From positions 11,843,405-11,907,404 of the forward strand of contig NC_092216.1 of assembly GCF_030445035.2 (NCBI RefSeq): 64,000 bases of DNA. The letters are read 5' to 3'. Of the stretch, positions 12,601 to 23,462 are shown in pieces (position 1 is the stretch's first letter; each line of letters starts with the position of its first letter). The notes below the pieces were generated by a model. It was not told where the DNA came from. It searched no databases and saw only the letters and a program-made list of their open reading frames with translations. The position numbers and the translations under genes were made by a program. This stretch comes from Dasypus novemcinctus (taxonomy: Eukaryota > Chordata > Mammalia > Cingulata > Dasypodidae).

Positions 12601-13610
12601 AAAGCCATGATGATATAGGCACAAAGGTAGATATACTGATCAATGGAACCAAATTGAAAGTTTGACCTGCACATATTTGGTCACCTGGTATTTGAGAAGG
12701 CCACCAAGTCCACTCAACTGGGACAGAATAGTCACTTCAACAAATGGCACTTGGAGAATTGGATACCCACATCCAAAAGGAAAGAACACTGCCATTACAC
12801 ATCCGATACAAAAATTAACTCAAGAGGGATCATCAAAGACCTAAATATAAAAGTCAAGTCCATTAGCCTCCTAGAAGGCAATGTAGGGAAGCATCTACAA
12901 GGTCTGGTAGTAGGAAATGGTTTCATAAACTTTACACCCAAAGTACAGGCAGCAATATAGGGACATTTTTGGGGTATTGGAATTGTTCTGAATGATGTTG
13001 CAAAAATGGATACAGGCCATTGTATATTTTGTTATAACTTACAAAATTGTGCAGGGCAAAGTGTAAACTGTAATACATCCTTAGTGGCAATGCTTCAATA
13101 TGTGTTCATCAATTGTAACAAATTTTCCTAACTAATGAAGGATGTTAATGTGGGAAAGTATGGTGGGGGGGGAGAATAGTGGGGCATATGGGTATCTCCT
13201 ATATTTTTATATAACATTATGTAATCTAATGTATTTTTTTAAAATTATAAAAAGTTAAAAATAATAAACCATGATCTGTAAAAAAAAAAGAAAATATTTA
13301 AATGTTATCTCCTCAAAATTAAAAGCTACTATGTTACAAATGATTTGTCAAGAAAGTGAAAAGGCAACCTACTCAATGGAAAGTATTTAGGAACCATCTA
13401 TCTGATAAGGACCTAATATCCAGAACTTATAAGGAAATCTTACATCTTGAAAATAAAAAGGCAAAATAATTTTTTTAAATGGGCAAGTGATTAAAAGAGA
13501 CACTTTCTAAAAGGAAATAGAAATGGTTGAAATGCACATGAAAATAAGTTCAACATCACTAGCTATTAGAGAAATGTAAATCAAAATTACAACTAGGGAG
13601 TTCCAGTATG
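12600..13610 (+). pseudogene. L1 ORF2 C-terminal fragment, sense
   Basis: Recognisable L1 blocks: GATCAATGGAACCAAATTG, then WRIGYPHPKGK and ITHPIQKLTQEG-like translation. After an insertion it continues with CTCAAAATTAAAAGCTAC and AATGTAAATCAAAATTACAA at 13590. It is broken by stops and by an inserted L1 3' end at 12958-13280. Confidence 0.75.
12958..13280 (+). mobile_element. L1 3'-end insertion inside L1
   Basis: Contains AAGTGTAAACTGTAATAC, ACTAATGAAGGATGTTAATG, a G run, GGCATATGGG, TATATAACATTATGTAATCT and an A-rich tail. This is the same terminal module seen in reverse at 14930, 19525 and 32448. Confidence 0.6.
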
Positions 13611-13752
13611 ATAGGGGAAACATCAAATCAAAGAGTTTTTATGGCTAATATTTTAAATTGAGTTGGTTGGTCATTCCAGAGGTTACACTTATGCATGTCT
13701 CAGATCTCACTAACTACCACTGTGAACAGAGCCTCAAATAAGGGTGCTCCTG

Positions 13753-14144
13753 GGAAGCAGACTTGGCCCAGTGGTTAGGGCATTCGTCTACCACATGGGA
13801 GGACCACAGTTCAAACCCTGGGCCTCCTTGACCCATGTGGAGCTGGTCCATGCGCAGTGCTGATGTGCACAAGGAGTACCCTGCCACACAGGGGTATCCC
13901 CCGTGTAGGGGAGCCCCATGCGCAAGAGTGCTCCCCATAAGGAGAGCCGCCCAGTGCAAAAGAAAGTGCAGCCTGCCCAGGAATGGTGCCGCACACACGG
14001 AGAGGTGACACAGCAAGATGACGCAACAAAAAGAAACACAGATTCCCATGCCGCTGACAACAGAAGCAAACAAAAGAAGAAGATACAGCAAATAGACACA
14101 GAGAACAGACAACGAGGGTGGGGGGGAAGGGGAGAGAAATAAAA

Positions 14145-14181
<37 letters not shown>
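13753..14181 (+). mobile_element. DAS-III-type SINE
   Basis: A tRNA-like head (GTGGTTAGGGCATTCGTCTA then GTTCAAACCC), a G/C-rich body (GAGCCGCCCAGTGCAAAAGA, GCCTGCCCAGGAATGGTGCC, AATAGACACAGAGAACAGAC) and an (AAAT)n tail at 14140-14181. Imperfect target-site duplications flank it: AAGGGTGCTCCTG at 13740-13752 and AAGTGTGCTCTTG at 14182-14194. This family is characteristic of Xenarthra, especially armadillos. Open frames on either strand here are by-products. Confidence 0.88.
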
Positions 14182-14183
<2 letters not shown>

Positions 14184-14194
14184 GTGTGCTCTTG

Positions 14195-14930
14195 AGGGAT
14201 CAAATCCCACCGGGACTCTACCTTTAAGGCACATAACCCCTTGAAATCAGCACTCTGTCAGTGAGACTTACCTTGAAATACATAATTTATTTCCCCAATG
14301 TAACAGTGTGAGACTCATTTATAAGTTACCTACACATACTTTTACACGTTAGATTTGAGTTTATAATCAGGATGATGTGCATTAAATATATGTCCAGGGA
14401 CTTAAATCCTTGGTCTGTTCATAAACTGGTTGAGCCCTGAATCTTGAAAGAACTGCAACCAACACCTACTCTCCCAGATACTGACCCTGGACAGCTAATT
14501 AGCAGATGATAATAGACAACCTCTATTCCCCAAATCAGTGAGCATCTACAATTGTAAGTTAAACAGTTCCTTCTCTCTGCCATATATGATCTAACTCTCC
14601 TCTCACTCTAAGGCAGAGCAGGCATCACCATCCCAAATTCATCAATGAACAGAAGAGAAATGCAAACAAAGACAAAGTAAATTAATATTGTACCAATGAA
14701 AGAATATGTGACATTAATATAAAGATAGTTGTTACCAGAGGTTCTGAGAGGAGAGAGTGGTGTTACATAGGGCATTTTTATTAAGTGTAAATGACAATGT
14801 AAACCATAGATATAGGTTAGTAGAAATGTATCAATATTATTCATCAACTTAACAAATGTACCACACAATTGTAAGATGTTATTGGAGAAGATGTGGAATG
14901 AGAGAGGGTAAGGTATATGAAGATCCTTTA
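14195..14930 (+). mobile_element. L1 3'-UTR-like sequence, sense
   Basis: Ends with ACAAATGTACCACACAATTG, GATGTTATTGGAGAAG and an AT-rich boundary at 14930, as in the 3' tails of L1M-type elements. The upstream part (CAGGGACTTAAATCCTTGG) resembles the reverse of blocks in the minus-strand 3' regions. The family assignment is weak. Confidence 0.4.
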
Positions 14931-17640
14931 TAGTTTTTAATTTTTAATTTTTAAAGAGGTTTTAGATTATATAAATGTTAATAAAAAGTATAAAGGATTC
15001 CCTTATGTCCAACCCCCTCCCCTCCCACTTTCTTGCATTAACAACATCTTTGACTGATGTGGTACATTTGTGAAAATTGGTGAACACATATTGAAATATT
15101 GCTACTAACTATGGACATAGTTTACATTAGAGTTTACACTTTGCCCCCTACAATTTTATAGGTTATGACAAAATGGGTAATGACCCATACCCATCATTAA
15201 AATGTCATAAAGGAGAATTCAAATGTTCTTATGTTGCACCTATTCTTCCCTCTCCCACCCCTCAGAACCTCTGATGGCCATTGCCTTTATATCAGTGATA
15301 AAGTTCTTCCATTGCTAGAATAATAATGTCTATAATAGAATAATATTATCTATGTTAGTTCATTGTTCCTTCCCCAATCCTAAGGATTCTGGAATGGTGC
15401 CCCTGTGCTCTTTGGGAGAGGGCTTAAATCCATGGGGCAGAAGAATGGGACTATCTTGCTTGCAGTTGCAGAATCTGTTCCCTGGGATGGTTCTTGTCCA
15501 TTATCAACTCCTTATTAGTGTCCTGAGTAAGTCCAAAGGAGTGGAGAGGAGGTGATGCAACTTTGTTGAGATTCAGGGTCCAACTGGAACATGGAAAGCC
15601 CCATGTTTTTAAGTCTCTTGTACTTAATATTTTTCAATTCTAGTACTAACTATAGGTTCAAATAGAAGGGACAGATGAGCCACAACTGAATCCAACTCTG
15701 TCACACTGGGGAGCATAAGTTCCCAAGTAGGGACCATTGACAGAGCACCAAACTCCTGAGCTGTCAGCCCTGTCTATAGTGTCTGGATGTCTCCAGAGCC
15801 CTCAGGATTCCCACTATTTGAGGCAATATTTACTGTAGCAGTCAAAGATATTCTGCCAAGACATGCATATGTGTAAGCTCTAGAATGACCTCCCAACCAA
15901 GTTTGAAGTCTCTTAGCCATAAAAAAAATCATTTGTTTTTACACTTTCCCCCTTTTGTTCAAGGTCTTTTTTTTGTTGCAATACTAGCTTGTCCTTGCTG
16001 GTAATCCCTTGGTGCCAGGGAGGCTCATCCCCAGAAGTCTTGTCCCACACTGGGGGGAAGGCAATGCATTTATATGCTGAGTTTGGTTTATAGAGAAGCA
16101 ACATTTCAGCAATAAGGACTGTCTCAGGAGGTAAATCTTAGGCACCCTATAATACCAGGCTAAGTTTCAATTTCAAACATAAAGGTTCATAAGTACAGGC
16201 ATCACTATTAAGGACCCATTAATTGCCCATCCTCCTTCACTAGTCACCGCTCCTGTACTCAGGTGATTCTTGTTGTCCTATTAGAGATCATGGCAGTACT
16301 CCCCAGGATAAGATTTGATATTTTCCAGTTATTGTGTGGATCTCCACCCACCATGCCAATGCCCCATGAAGACTTGAACACATTCATATGTCTTATATCT
16401 ATGTTCAAGGTCAACCTCTGACACCCCACAACAATGATCATCCCCTGCCATAATTGGAATCCTTCTGTAATCCAAAACTTCTTCAGAAATGAATCCAACG
16501 AAATAAATGAATAAAATTAAAATTAAATTAAATTTAAATTAAATTAAAATAAAAAAGAAATTAAAGAAAAAAATGTTTTGAAATAATAAAAATTAAAATT
16601 AAATATAAAAAATTTTGACATTATAACTTTCATCACTGTAAGATCTGTTCCCTTATGTGTACAGTGACATTTCTTCTGATTATTCCCCCAGAGACTTTTT
16701 TTTTTTCATTTTATCTCCAAAGAAGCTTTAGGTTACAAAAAAGTCATATACAGAAAATAGGAGATTCCCATATACCCATTATAATCCCCCTCTTTCTCTT
16801 TCCCCCATTAACTAAACTTTATATGGGGATGGTACATTTGTTACAATTGATGCACAAACACTGAAGCATTCCTACTTATTATAGTCAATGATCCACATAA
16901 TGGTTTGCAGTCTGGGCCACATGCCAACATTAGTTTTGATGAAAATAACATGGCCTTCATACATCATTGCAAAATCATGCAGAACAATTTCAATGACCCC
17001 AAAATGCCCCATGTTTCATCTATTCTATTCATCCATCTTCCTCCACTCAAGACCCATGGCAACCACCTAACTTCACTCCTTGAAGAACAAGATTCATAGT
17101 TACTTGCAACAACATTAAGGGCTTGACATAACTGGCCTGTTCTCCCGTTAGACACTGCCTATGCTCTTGCAAGACTCCTCCCTCTCTATTTGAGAATCTA
17201 GCAGGACTCCCCAACACCTTCCCAATCATTGTCTGGGTCTCCAACTACTGATATAATACACTATGACAGGATAAGCACTTACTTCCTAGAAGCCTGTTGC
17301 AGGGGCACCTGTCCTGCATATCCCCCACATTTAACATCCTAAACCAGTAAACCTCCATAGCTGTATTTGCCAAAAGAATATTCCCAATGTTGTAATTTCA
17401 ACCACATACCCCCAAATACCCAGGGTTCATCTACTCCTTCCCCAGGCTTCCCCCAGTTTCATGGACAGTACAATCCACCCTGTCCACCTTACTCTCCTCT
17501 AAAATAAGCACCACCCAACCCAATAGCATCACATCACCACTGTCATGCCCATCCATTGCCCATCCACTCCCCTTTTTATATAGGCTCACAACTCTACTCC
17601 CTGTCTGACTCCTGTCCACCTATCTTCTAGACTAGCTGTG
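14930..17640 (-). mobile_element. Two-unit L1 3' region, continuous with ORF2
   Basis: Reading right to left, the L1 reaches the end of ORF2 near 17640 and is followed by unit B (about 16690-17640), an A/T-rich joint (16500-16690), then unit A (14930-16630) with its own A/T-rich end. The same order of blocks occurs at 32448-35400. There is no coding potential. A 3' region of about 2.7 kb is far longer than the roughly 0.5 kb of human L1. Confidence 0.65.
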
Positions 17641-19524
17641 AGTCTGCTGAAATTTCTTAATTTCAGTGAGGCCATGAAATATTTTTCCTTCAGTGCCTTG
17701 CTTGCTTCACTCAACATAAGGGCTTCAAGATCCATGCATGTTATCCCATGTATTAATACTGTGTTCCTTCTTACATCTGAGTAATTCCATTATATGTATA
17801 TACCACACTTTGTTTATTCATTCATCTGTTGATGGACATTTGGGTTGTTTCAAACTTTTGACAATAGTAAATAATACTGCTATAAACATTGGTTGCATAT
17901 ATCTGTTCATGTCTCTGCTTTCAATTCTTCTGGGTATATACCCTCTGATGGAATTTCTAGATCATATGCATAGTTCTATAGTTAACTTCATAAGAAACTG
18001 CCAACTGCCAGACTGTCCTCCACAATGGCTGCACCATTCTGCATTCCCACCAGCAGTGGATAAGGGTTGCCATTCACCCACATCATCTCCAACACTTGAA
18101 GTCCTCTTTTTTTAATAGCCACAAGTCAAATGGGTGTAAGATGATATCTCATTGTAATTTTTATTCACATTATCATAATAGCAAGTGATGTTGAGAATCT
18201 TTTATGTGCTTTTAGCCATTTGTATTTCTTCTTAGGAGAAGTGTCTATTCAAATCATTTGTCCATTTTTTAAATGAGTCATTCATTTTTTTATTTTCGAG
18301 GTGTAGAATTTCTTCACATATGCTGGATATGAGGCTCCTGTCTGATATATGGTTACCAAGTATTTTCTCCTATCAAGTAGGCTGCATTTTCATTTTCTTG
18401 ACAAACTCCTTGAGGAGCAATTGTTTCTAACTTTGAGGAGGTCTCATTTATCTATTTTTTCTTTCATTGCTCATGCTTTCAGTGTAAAGTTCATAAAACC
18501 ACTTCCTTACTTAAAATCTTGTAGATGCTTCCCTACATTATCTTCCAAAATCCTTATGGCTTTGGCTCTAATATTTAGATCTTTGATCCATCTTGTGTTA
18601 ATTTTCATATAAGGTGTGAGATTGTGTTCTTTTCTCAATCTTTTGGATATGGATATCCAGTTCTCCAAGCACTGTTTGATGAAGAAGTCATACACTCCCA
18701 GTTGAGGAAACTTAGTGACCTTGTTGAAATCAGTTGACTCTATATGTAAGGATCTATATAAGAACCTCAATTGAGTTCTTTTGGTCAGTATGTCTATCCC
18801 TGTGCCAATACCATACAGTTTTGACAACTGTAGCTATGTATTATGTTTTAAAGTCATTTAACGTGATTCTTCTGATTTCATTTTTCTTTTTGAATGTCTT
18901 TGGCTATTTAGGGCCCCTTGACTTTCCAAACAAATTTCATTATTAAGTAAATAAAAATTCTGTGGTAAACTTTATTGGGATTGTGTTAAATCTTTGAATC
19001 AGTTTGGGTAGGATAGACATCTTAGTGATGTTCAGTCTTCCTATTCATGAACAGGGAATATTCTTTCATTTATTAAGGTCTTCTATGATTTTCTTTAACT
19101 GTGTTGTGCAGTTTTCTGTGTGCAATTCATTTACATCTTTAGTAAATTTATTCCTAGGTATTTGTTTCTTTCATTTGCTAATGTTAATTGTAATTTTTCA
19201 TTATTGGTGTACAGAAATGCTACTGATTTTTGCACATTGATGTTAAAACCTACCAGTTTACTGAACTCATTTATAAATTTGAGAAACTTTGTGTTGGATT
19301 TCTCTGGGCTTCCAAGATCTTGTCATCTGCCAAAAAGTTAAAATTTCATTTCTACCTTTCCAATTTGTATGCCTTCTATATTTTTTCTTGCCTTAGTGCT
19401 CAAGCAAATACTCCTAACACAATGCTAAATAATAATGAATTTGGGCATCCTTTTCTTGTTCCAGACCTTAGAGGAAAAGTTTTTAGGATTTCACAATTGA
19501 ATATGATGTTAGCTGTGGGTTTTC
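17640..19524 (-). pseudogene. L1 ORF2, C-terminal part, antisense
   Basis: On the minus strand the reading gives ENWISISKRLRKEHNLTPYM, KDLNIRAKAIRILEDNVGKH and other ORF2 blocks. On the plus strand the hallmarks are GTTGATGGACATTTGGGTTG and TCTTCTGGGTATATACCC at 17800-17950. Stops and frameshifts are many. Continuity is lost at 19524, where another L1 3' end is inserted. Confidence 0.85.
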
Positions 19525-21710
19525 TTTCTCTTTTTTTTATTGATTTTGTAAAAATATTACATTAAAAAGACAATATGAGGTCCCATTCAACCCCACCACC
19601 CCCACCCCACCACTCCCCCCCCCCCAGCAACACTCACTACCATCATCATGATACATCCATTGCATGTGGTAAGTACATCTCTGGACATCTCTGCATCTCA
19701 TGGTCAATGGTCCACATCATGGCCCATACTCTCCCACATTCCATCCAGTGGGCCCTGGGAGGATTTACAATGTCCGGTGATTGCCCCTGCAGCACCATCC
19801 AGGGCAACTCTAAGTCCCAAAGGCACCTCGACATCTCATCTCTTCCTGCTATTCCCCATACCCATATCAGCCACCATGTCCACTTTTCCCACTCCACTCC
19901 AATGCCACCTTTTCTCTGTGGACCTTGGATTGGTTATGTCCGTGGCATCTCTATGTCAAGAGGAGGCTCAGATTCCACATGGATACTGGATGCAATCCTC
20001 CTACTTTCAGTTGTAGGCACTCTAGGCTCCATGGTGTGATGGTTGTCCTTCTTCAACTCCATCTTAGCTGAGTGAGGTGAGTCCAATAAATCAGATTGTA
20101 GGAGCTGAAGTCTGTTGAGGCTCAGGGCCTGGCTATCATATTGTCAGTCCAGAGATTCAAATCTCCTAAATGTATGTTAAACCCCAACACCAACTACAAT
20201 TCCAGTAAAGTAGCATGAAAGTCTAATGAAAAGAGATTCCATCTGAATCCAGTTTCATCATGCAGAAACACCAGCTCCAAAGAAGGGCCATCTGACATGG
20301 CAGTGAACCCCATCTGCCATGACCATAGAGCCCGTGGGTCTCTTTAGCCCTCAAAGGAACCAATACCTGGGGTTGTATCTACTTCATCTGTCTCTTAGAT
20401 TCTGCTCAGTTGTGCATAAGGGCAATCCTTCTGACAGCCTCCAGACTCTTTTATAGAGACTCGTAGCCATATAAACTCATTTCTCCTTTCCATTTCCCCC
20501 TTACATTAGGTCAAACAGCATTTTAAAGTCATGTTATTATATGTAGACAGGGATATTTTGCTAGATCCGCATTGAACCTTCAATTCAAGGTCATTTTCCA
20601 GTTGCATCATCAGTTGGTACTTGATAGTGATCCCTCGGTGCCAGGGAGGCTCATCCCCGGGTGTCATGTCCCACGCTGGGGGGAAGGCATTGCATTTACA
20701 TGTTGAGTTTGGTTTCGAGACTGGCCACATTTGAGTAACGTAAAGGCTGTCAGGAGGAAATTCCCAGGCACAGTGCTGCTCTAGGCCTTGTTCTTATTTC
20801 AGGCATATAGGCTCACAAGCATAGTCATTAGTATCATGCTCTCACTGTTGGACCCTCATTCCTTCCTGGTCCTTACCGTTGCAACTGGGGGACTGCCACT
20901 GCTCCCCTAGTGACCACGACAGAGCACCCCCGGCCAGGAACCGAGTACCCCCCCCCAGCTGTAGTTTTTAATCGTTGCCACTATGAGTATATCCAAACAT
21001 TACCATGCACCCTGGACATATGCCCTGTATAGCTCCCTGTCGGCCATATATCACCTGTCAATAGTATCCTATACCAGTATTCCTCCGCTGCCATTGTTGA
21101 ACCACTCTGTGATCCAAAACTTCCTGAAAATTGAAGCCCAATATAATGTCAGGTTCCCTTACTAGTAAGATGGCATATAGCGATGGGTTTAAAGGTTAGA
21201 TAATTCTACATCCTATCTTTTTCTTTTTCTTTTTTTTCCCCTAATTATTGAACTTCTCTTCACAAGAGCCATAGACCACAGTAATTCATATATACAATAT
21301 GCAGTACTCTCACACATCCACCGTAAAACCTTTTCCCTTCCATAGTGATATTCTTATACCTTATTCATATCATATTTACTTACAGTGATGTAAAGACTCT
21401 GTGACAATAGCTTTCAAACAAGATGACATCTGTGCTTACATTGTGGTCCATACTTTAGGATATACAGTTTTCTAAATTTTTAGTTGTCCTATGTTTTACC
21501 TTATGGCTTCCATTATTAGTCTGTCGTCCCCTATATGTTTATGGTGTAATAGTATATGTTTTATATCCATCCTTGTGTACTCTCATGATAGTCCTCTCTT
21601 ATCCCACATTTACTTTGGTTCCACACATTTAACATCCATTTTCCCATCCCCTTGGTGCCCACAGTGACATCCAACCTCCGTTTCCTAAGGAGCCACGTCC
21701 AGAGATACTT
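19525..21710 (-). mobile_element. 5'-truncated L1 3' region inserted into L1 ORF2
   Basis: A 2,186-bp insertion flanked by GGTTTTC at 19518-19524 and 21711-21717. L1 ORF2 reads on across the gap (GCTGTGGGTTTTC then ATCTATACCCTTTATC). The insert holds unit A (19525 to about 21225) and part of unit B (21230-21710) in the same order as 14930-17640 and 32448-35400, so the two units moved together in one retrotransposition. Confidence 0.75.
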
Positions 21711-23009
21711 GGTTTTCATCTATACCCTTTATCATACTGAAAAGTTTCCTTCTATTCCTATCTTTTGAAGGGTTTTACATCAGGAAAGTTTGCTGTATTT
21801 TATCAAATGCTTTTTCACCACTTATAGAGATTATCATGTAATTTTTTTTTCTTTTGATCTGTTTATGTGATGTATTACATTGATTTTCTTATGCTACCAT
21901 GTCTTATGTCACATGGCCATGATCAGCACCATGGGCATTCTCTCCATGAGCATTTCCTACTGCCCCTATGCCCTGCTGGGGCAGTACCATAAGGCCAAGC
22001 AGTACGTTCACCACAGCCAGGGCAACTCCAAGCAGGGGTTCTGCATGGACAGTGCCATCCTCTCCTGCCAGGTCTACATCTCCCAGATCCTGGTGGCCTC
22101 TGCCTTTGGGAGCGTGGTGGACCATCAGGATGGTCCACGTCACCCCAATGGTGGCATCCGTGGGCTCCTTCCTGGGCTTCCTGGTGGCCACGTTCCTGGT
22201 GATCTACCCCAACGTGTCCGAGGAGGCCAAGGAGGAGCAGAAGGGCCTGGTGTCCCAGTCAGCTGCCGGCAGACGCGTGCGACGGCAAGAAGCCCCATCC
22301 TGAAGCTCTCGCGGAAGGAGCCTGCAGGGACCAGTGGAGACGGAGTCCGTGGTCTGAGCCAACACTGCTGTCCACACATTCCATGCCCGGCGGGCAAGTG
22401 ACACCGCTGGACGGGCTGCCCCGCTGCTGCTTGAAGAGCTTCACAGAAGTAGTCGAGACACCGTAGTTAGTAGCGTACGTTCGAGCTAGCGGCAAAAATA
22501 CCACACTAAGTAGTTTTCCACAATTAAAAGAAATTATTTGAAGTTCTTTAAAACAATAAGTGGTCATGGTGTATAATTTTTTAATGAGTTTTTAAGTATG
22601 AGTAGCAGGTATTTTGTTGGGGATCTTAGCATCTAGTTTAATTAGAGAGATTGGTCTAGAGTTTTCCTTTCTTGTTGCACCTTTGTTTGGCTTTGGTATT
22701 AGCACCAACATTCTATGATGTTGGGCAATGTTCTCCCCACTTTTTTTTTTTTTTTGAAGATTTTAAGCACAATTCATGTTACTTCTTTATGAAATGTATG
22801 ATAGAATTCTCCTGTAAAGTCATCTGGGCCTGGACTCTTCTCATTTGGGACATTTTGGGGGACTAATTCAATCTCATTACCTGTGATTGGTCTATTGAGT
22901 GAATCAATTTCTACTTTCATCATGTAGGCTGCTTGTGTGAGTCTAGGAATTTGTCCATTTTCTCTAAATTATCCATCTTGTTGGCATACAGATTTTCAAA
23001 GCGTCCTTT
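21711..23009 (-). pseudogene. L1 ORF2, RT part, antisense, interrupted
   Basis: Resumes L1 ORF2 after the insertion ending at 21710 (TATCATACTGAAAAGTTTCC, TATTTTATCAAATGCTTTTT). It is broken by the SLC45A4 retrocopy at 21900-22545 and continues from AGTGGTCATGGTGTATAATT to 23009, where a probable solo LTR starts. Confidence 0.75.
21900..22545 (+). pseudogene. SLC45A4: SLC45A4 3'-terminal retrocopy (processed pseudogene fragment)
   Basis: GC-rich sequence inside AT-rich L1. Translation gives MSISYCPYALLGQYH, MDSAILSCQVYISQILVASA, PMVASVGSFLGFLVATFLVI and YPNVSEEAKEEQKGL, then, after frameshifts, KLSRKE and PVETESVV with TGA at 22355-22357. This is the C-terminal end of the SLC45A4 membrane transporter, including its last transmembrane segments, with no introns. 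At least two frameshifts are visible (near 22125 and 22290), and the 5' part of the gene is absent. About 190 bases of probable 3' UTR follow. L1 ORF2 resumes on both sides, so it is a 5'-truncated retrotransposed copy that makes no protein. No clear poly(A) tail or target-site duplication was found. Confidence 0.82.
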
Positions 23010-23462
23010 TGTGGCAAACGAGGCTGGCTCTGTGAGAACCTGATGTAAGCTCAAGGAAGACCTTGAACACAGATGGTTGAAGATAACCATCACCATAATG
23101 TTTGACTGAGGAGCCCTGTAAGTCAAATAGTATGCATAGAAATTTGTTAAGTACTTAGAGGATGAAAGTGACTATAACTCTTCGAACATAGCCTACTTGA
23201 AACACACAATGAGACATTTGGTCACAAGTTGTATCAGGTTAATTGTGTCTATGATTAATCTGGAAAATAGATTCAAGAGATATGATTCATTGTTAGTTCT
23301 GCATCAAGGTTAGAAATAGGAGAGATAAATACTGGGAGAAAAACAAAGAAGCTTCTTCTTTAAGCATGCAACTGCCATGTATGCTTGTGCTTTCTTCGTG
23401 CATCTGAGTCTTGCTGGACAAGATTCTTCCCACTTCTGAACCCCAACATCCTTTATGATACA
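23010..23462. mobile_element. Probable solo LTR (TG...CA, 4-bp TSD)
   Basis: A 453-bp insert that starts TGTGGCAAACGAGG and ends TTTATGATACA, flanked by CTTT at 23006-23009 and 23463-23466. On both sides the L1 ORF2 reading continues (TTTTCAAAGCGTCC | CTTTCTTTCTGTGGAGTCAG), so this is foreign sequence in L1. The family is not recognised. Confidence 0.45.

Noticed and set aside
13753-13830. tRNA gene
   Set aside because: The tRNA-like A and B box text is the head of a SINE, with no complete cloverleaf and with a SINE body and tail attached.
13788-14234. Three overlapping minus-strand open frames of 130-148 codons, and plus-strand frames
   Set aside because: They lie in a DAS SINE and its (AAAT)n tail, and the repeated FIYL pattern comes from the tail.
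21904-22404. Minus-strand frames opposite the SLC45A4 retrocopy
   Set aside because: They are shadows of the GC-rich coding strand.
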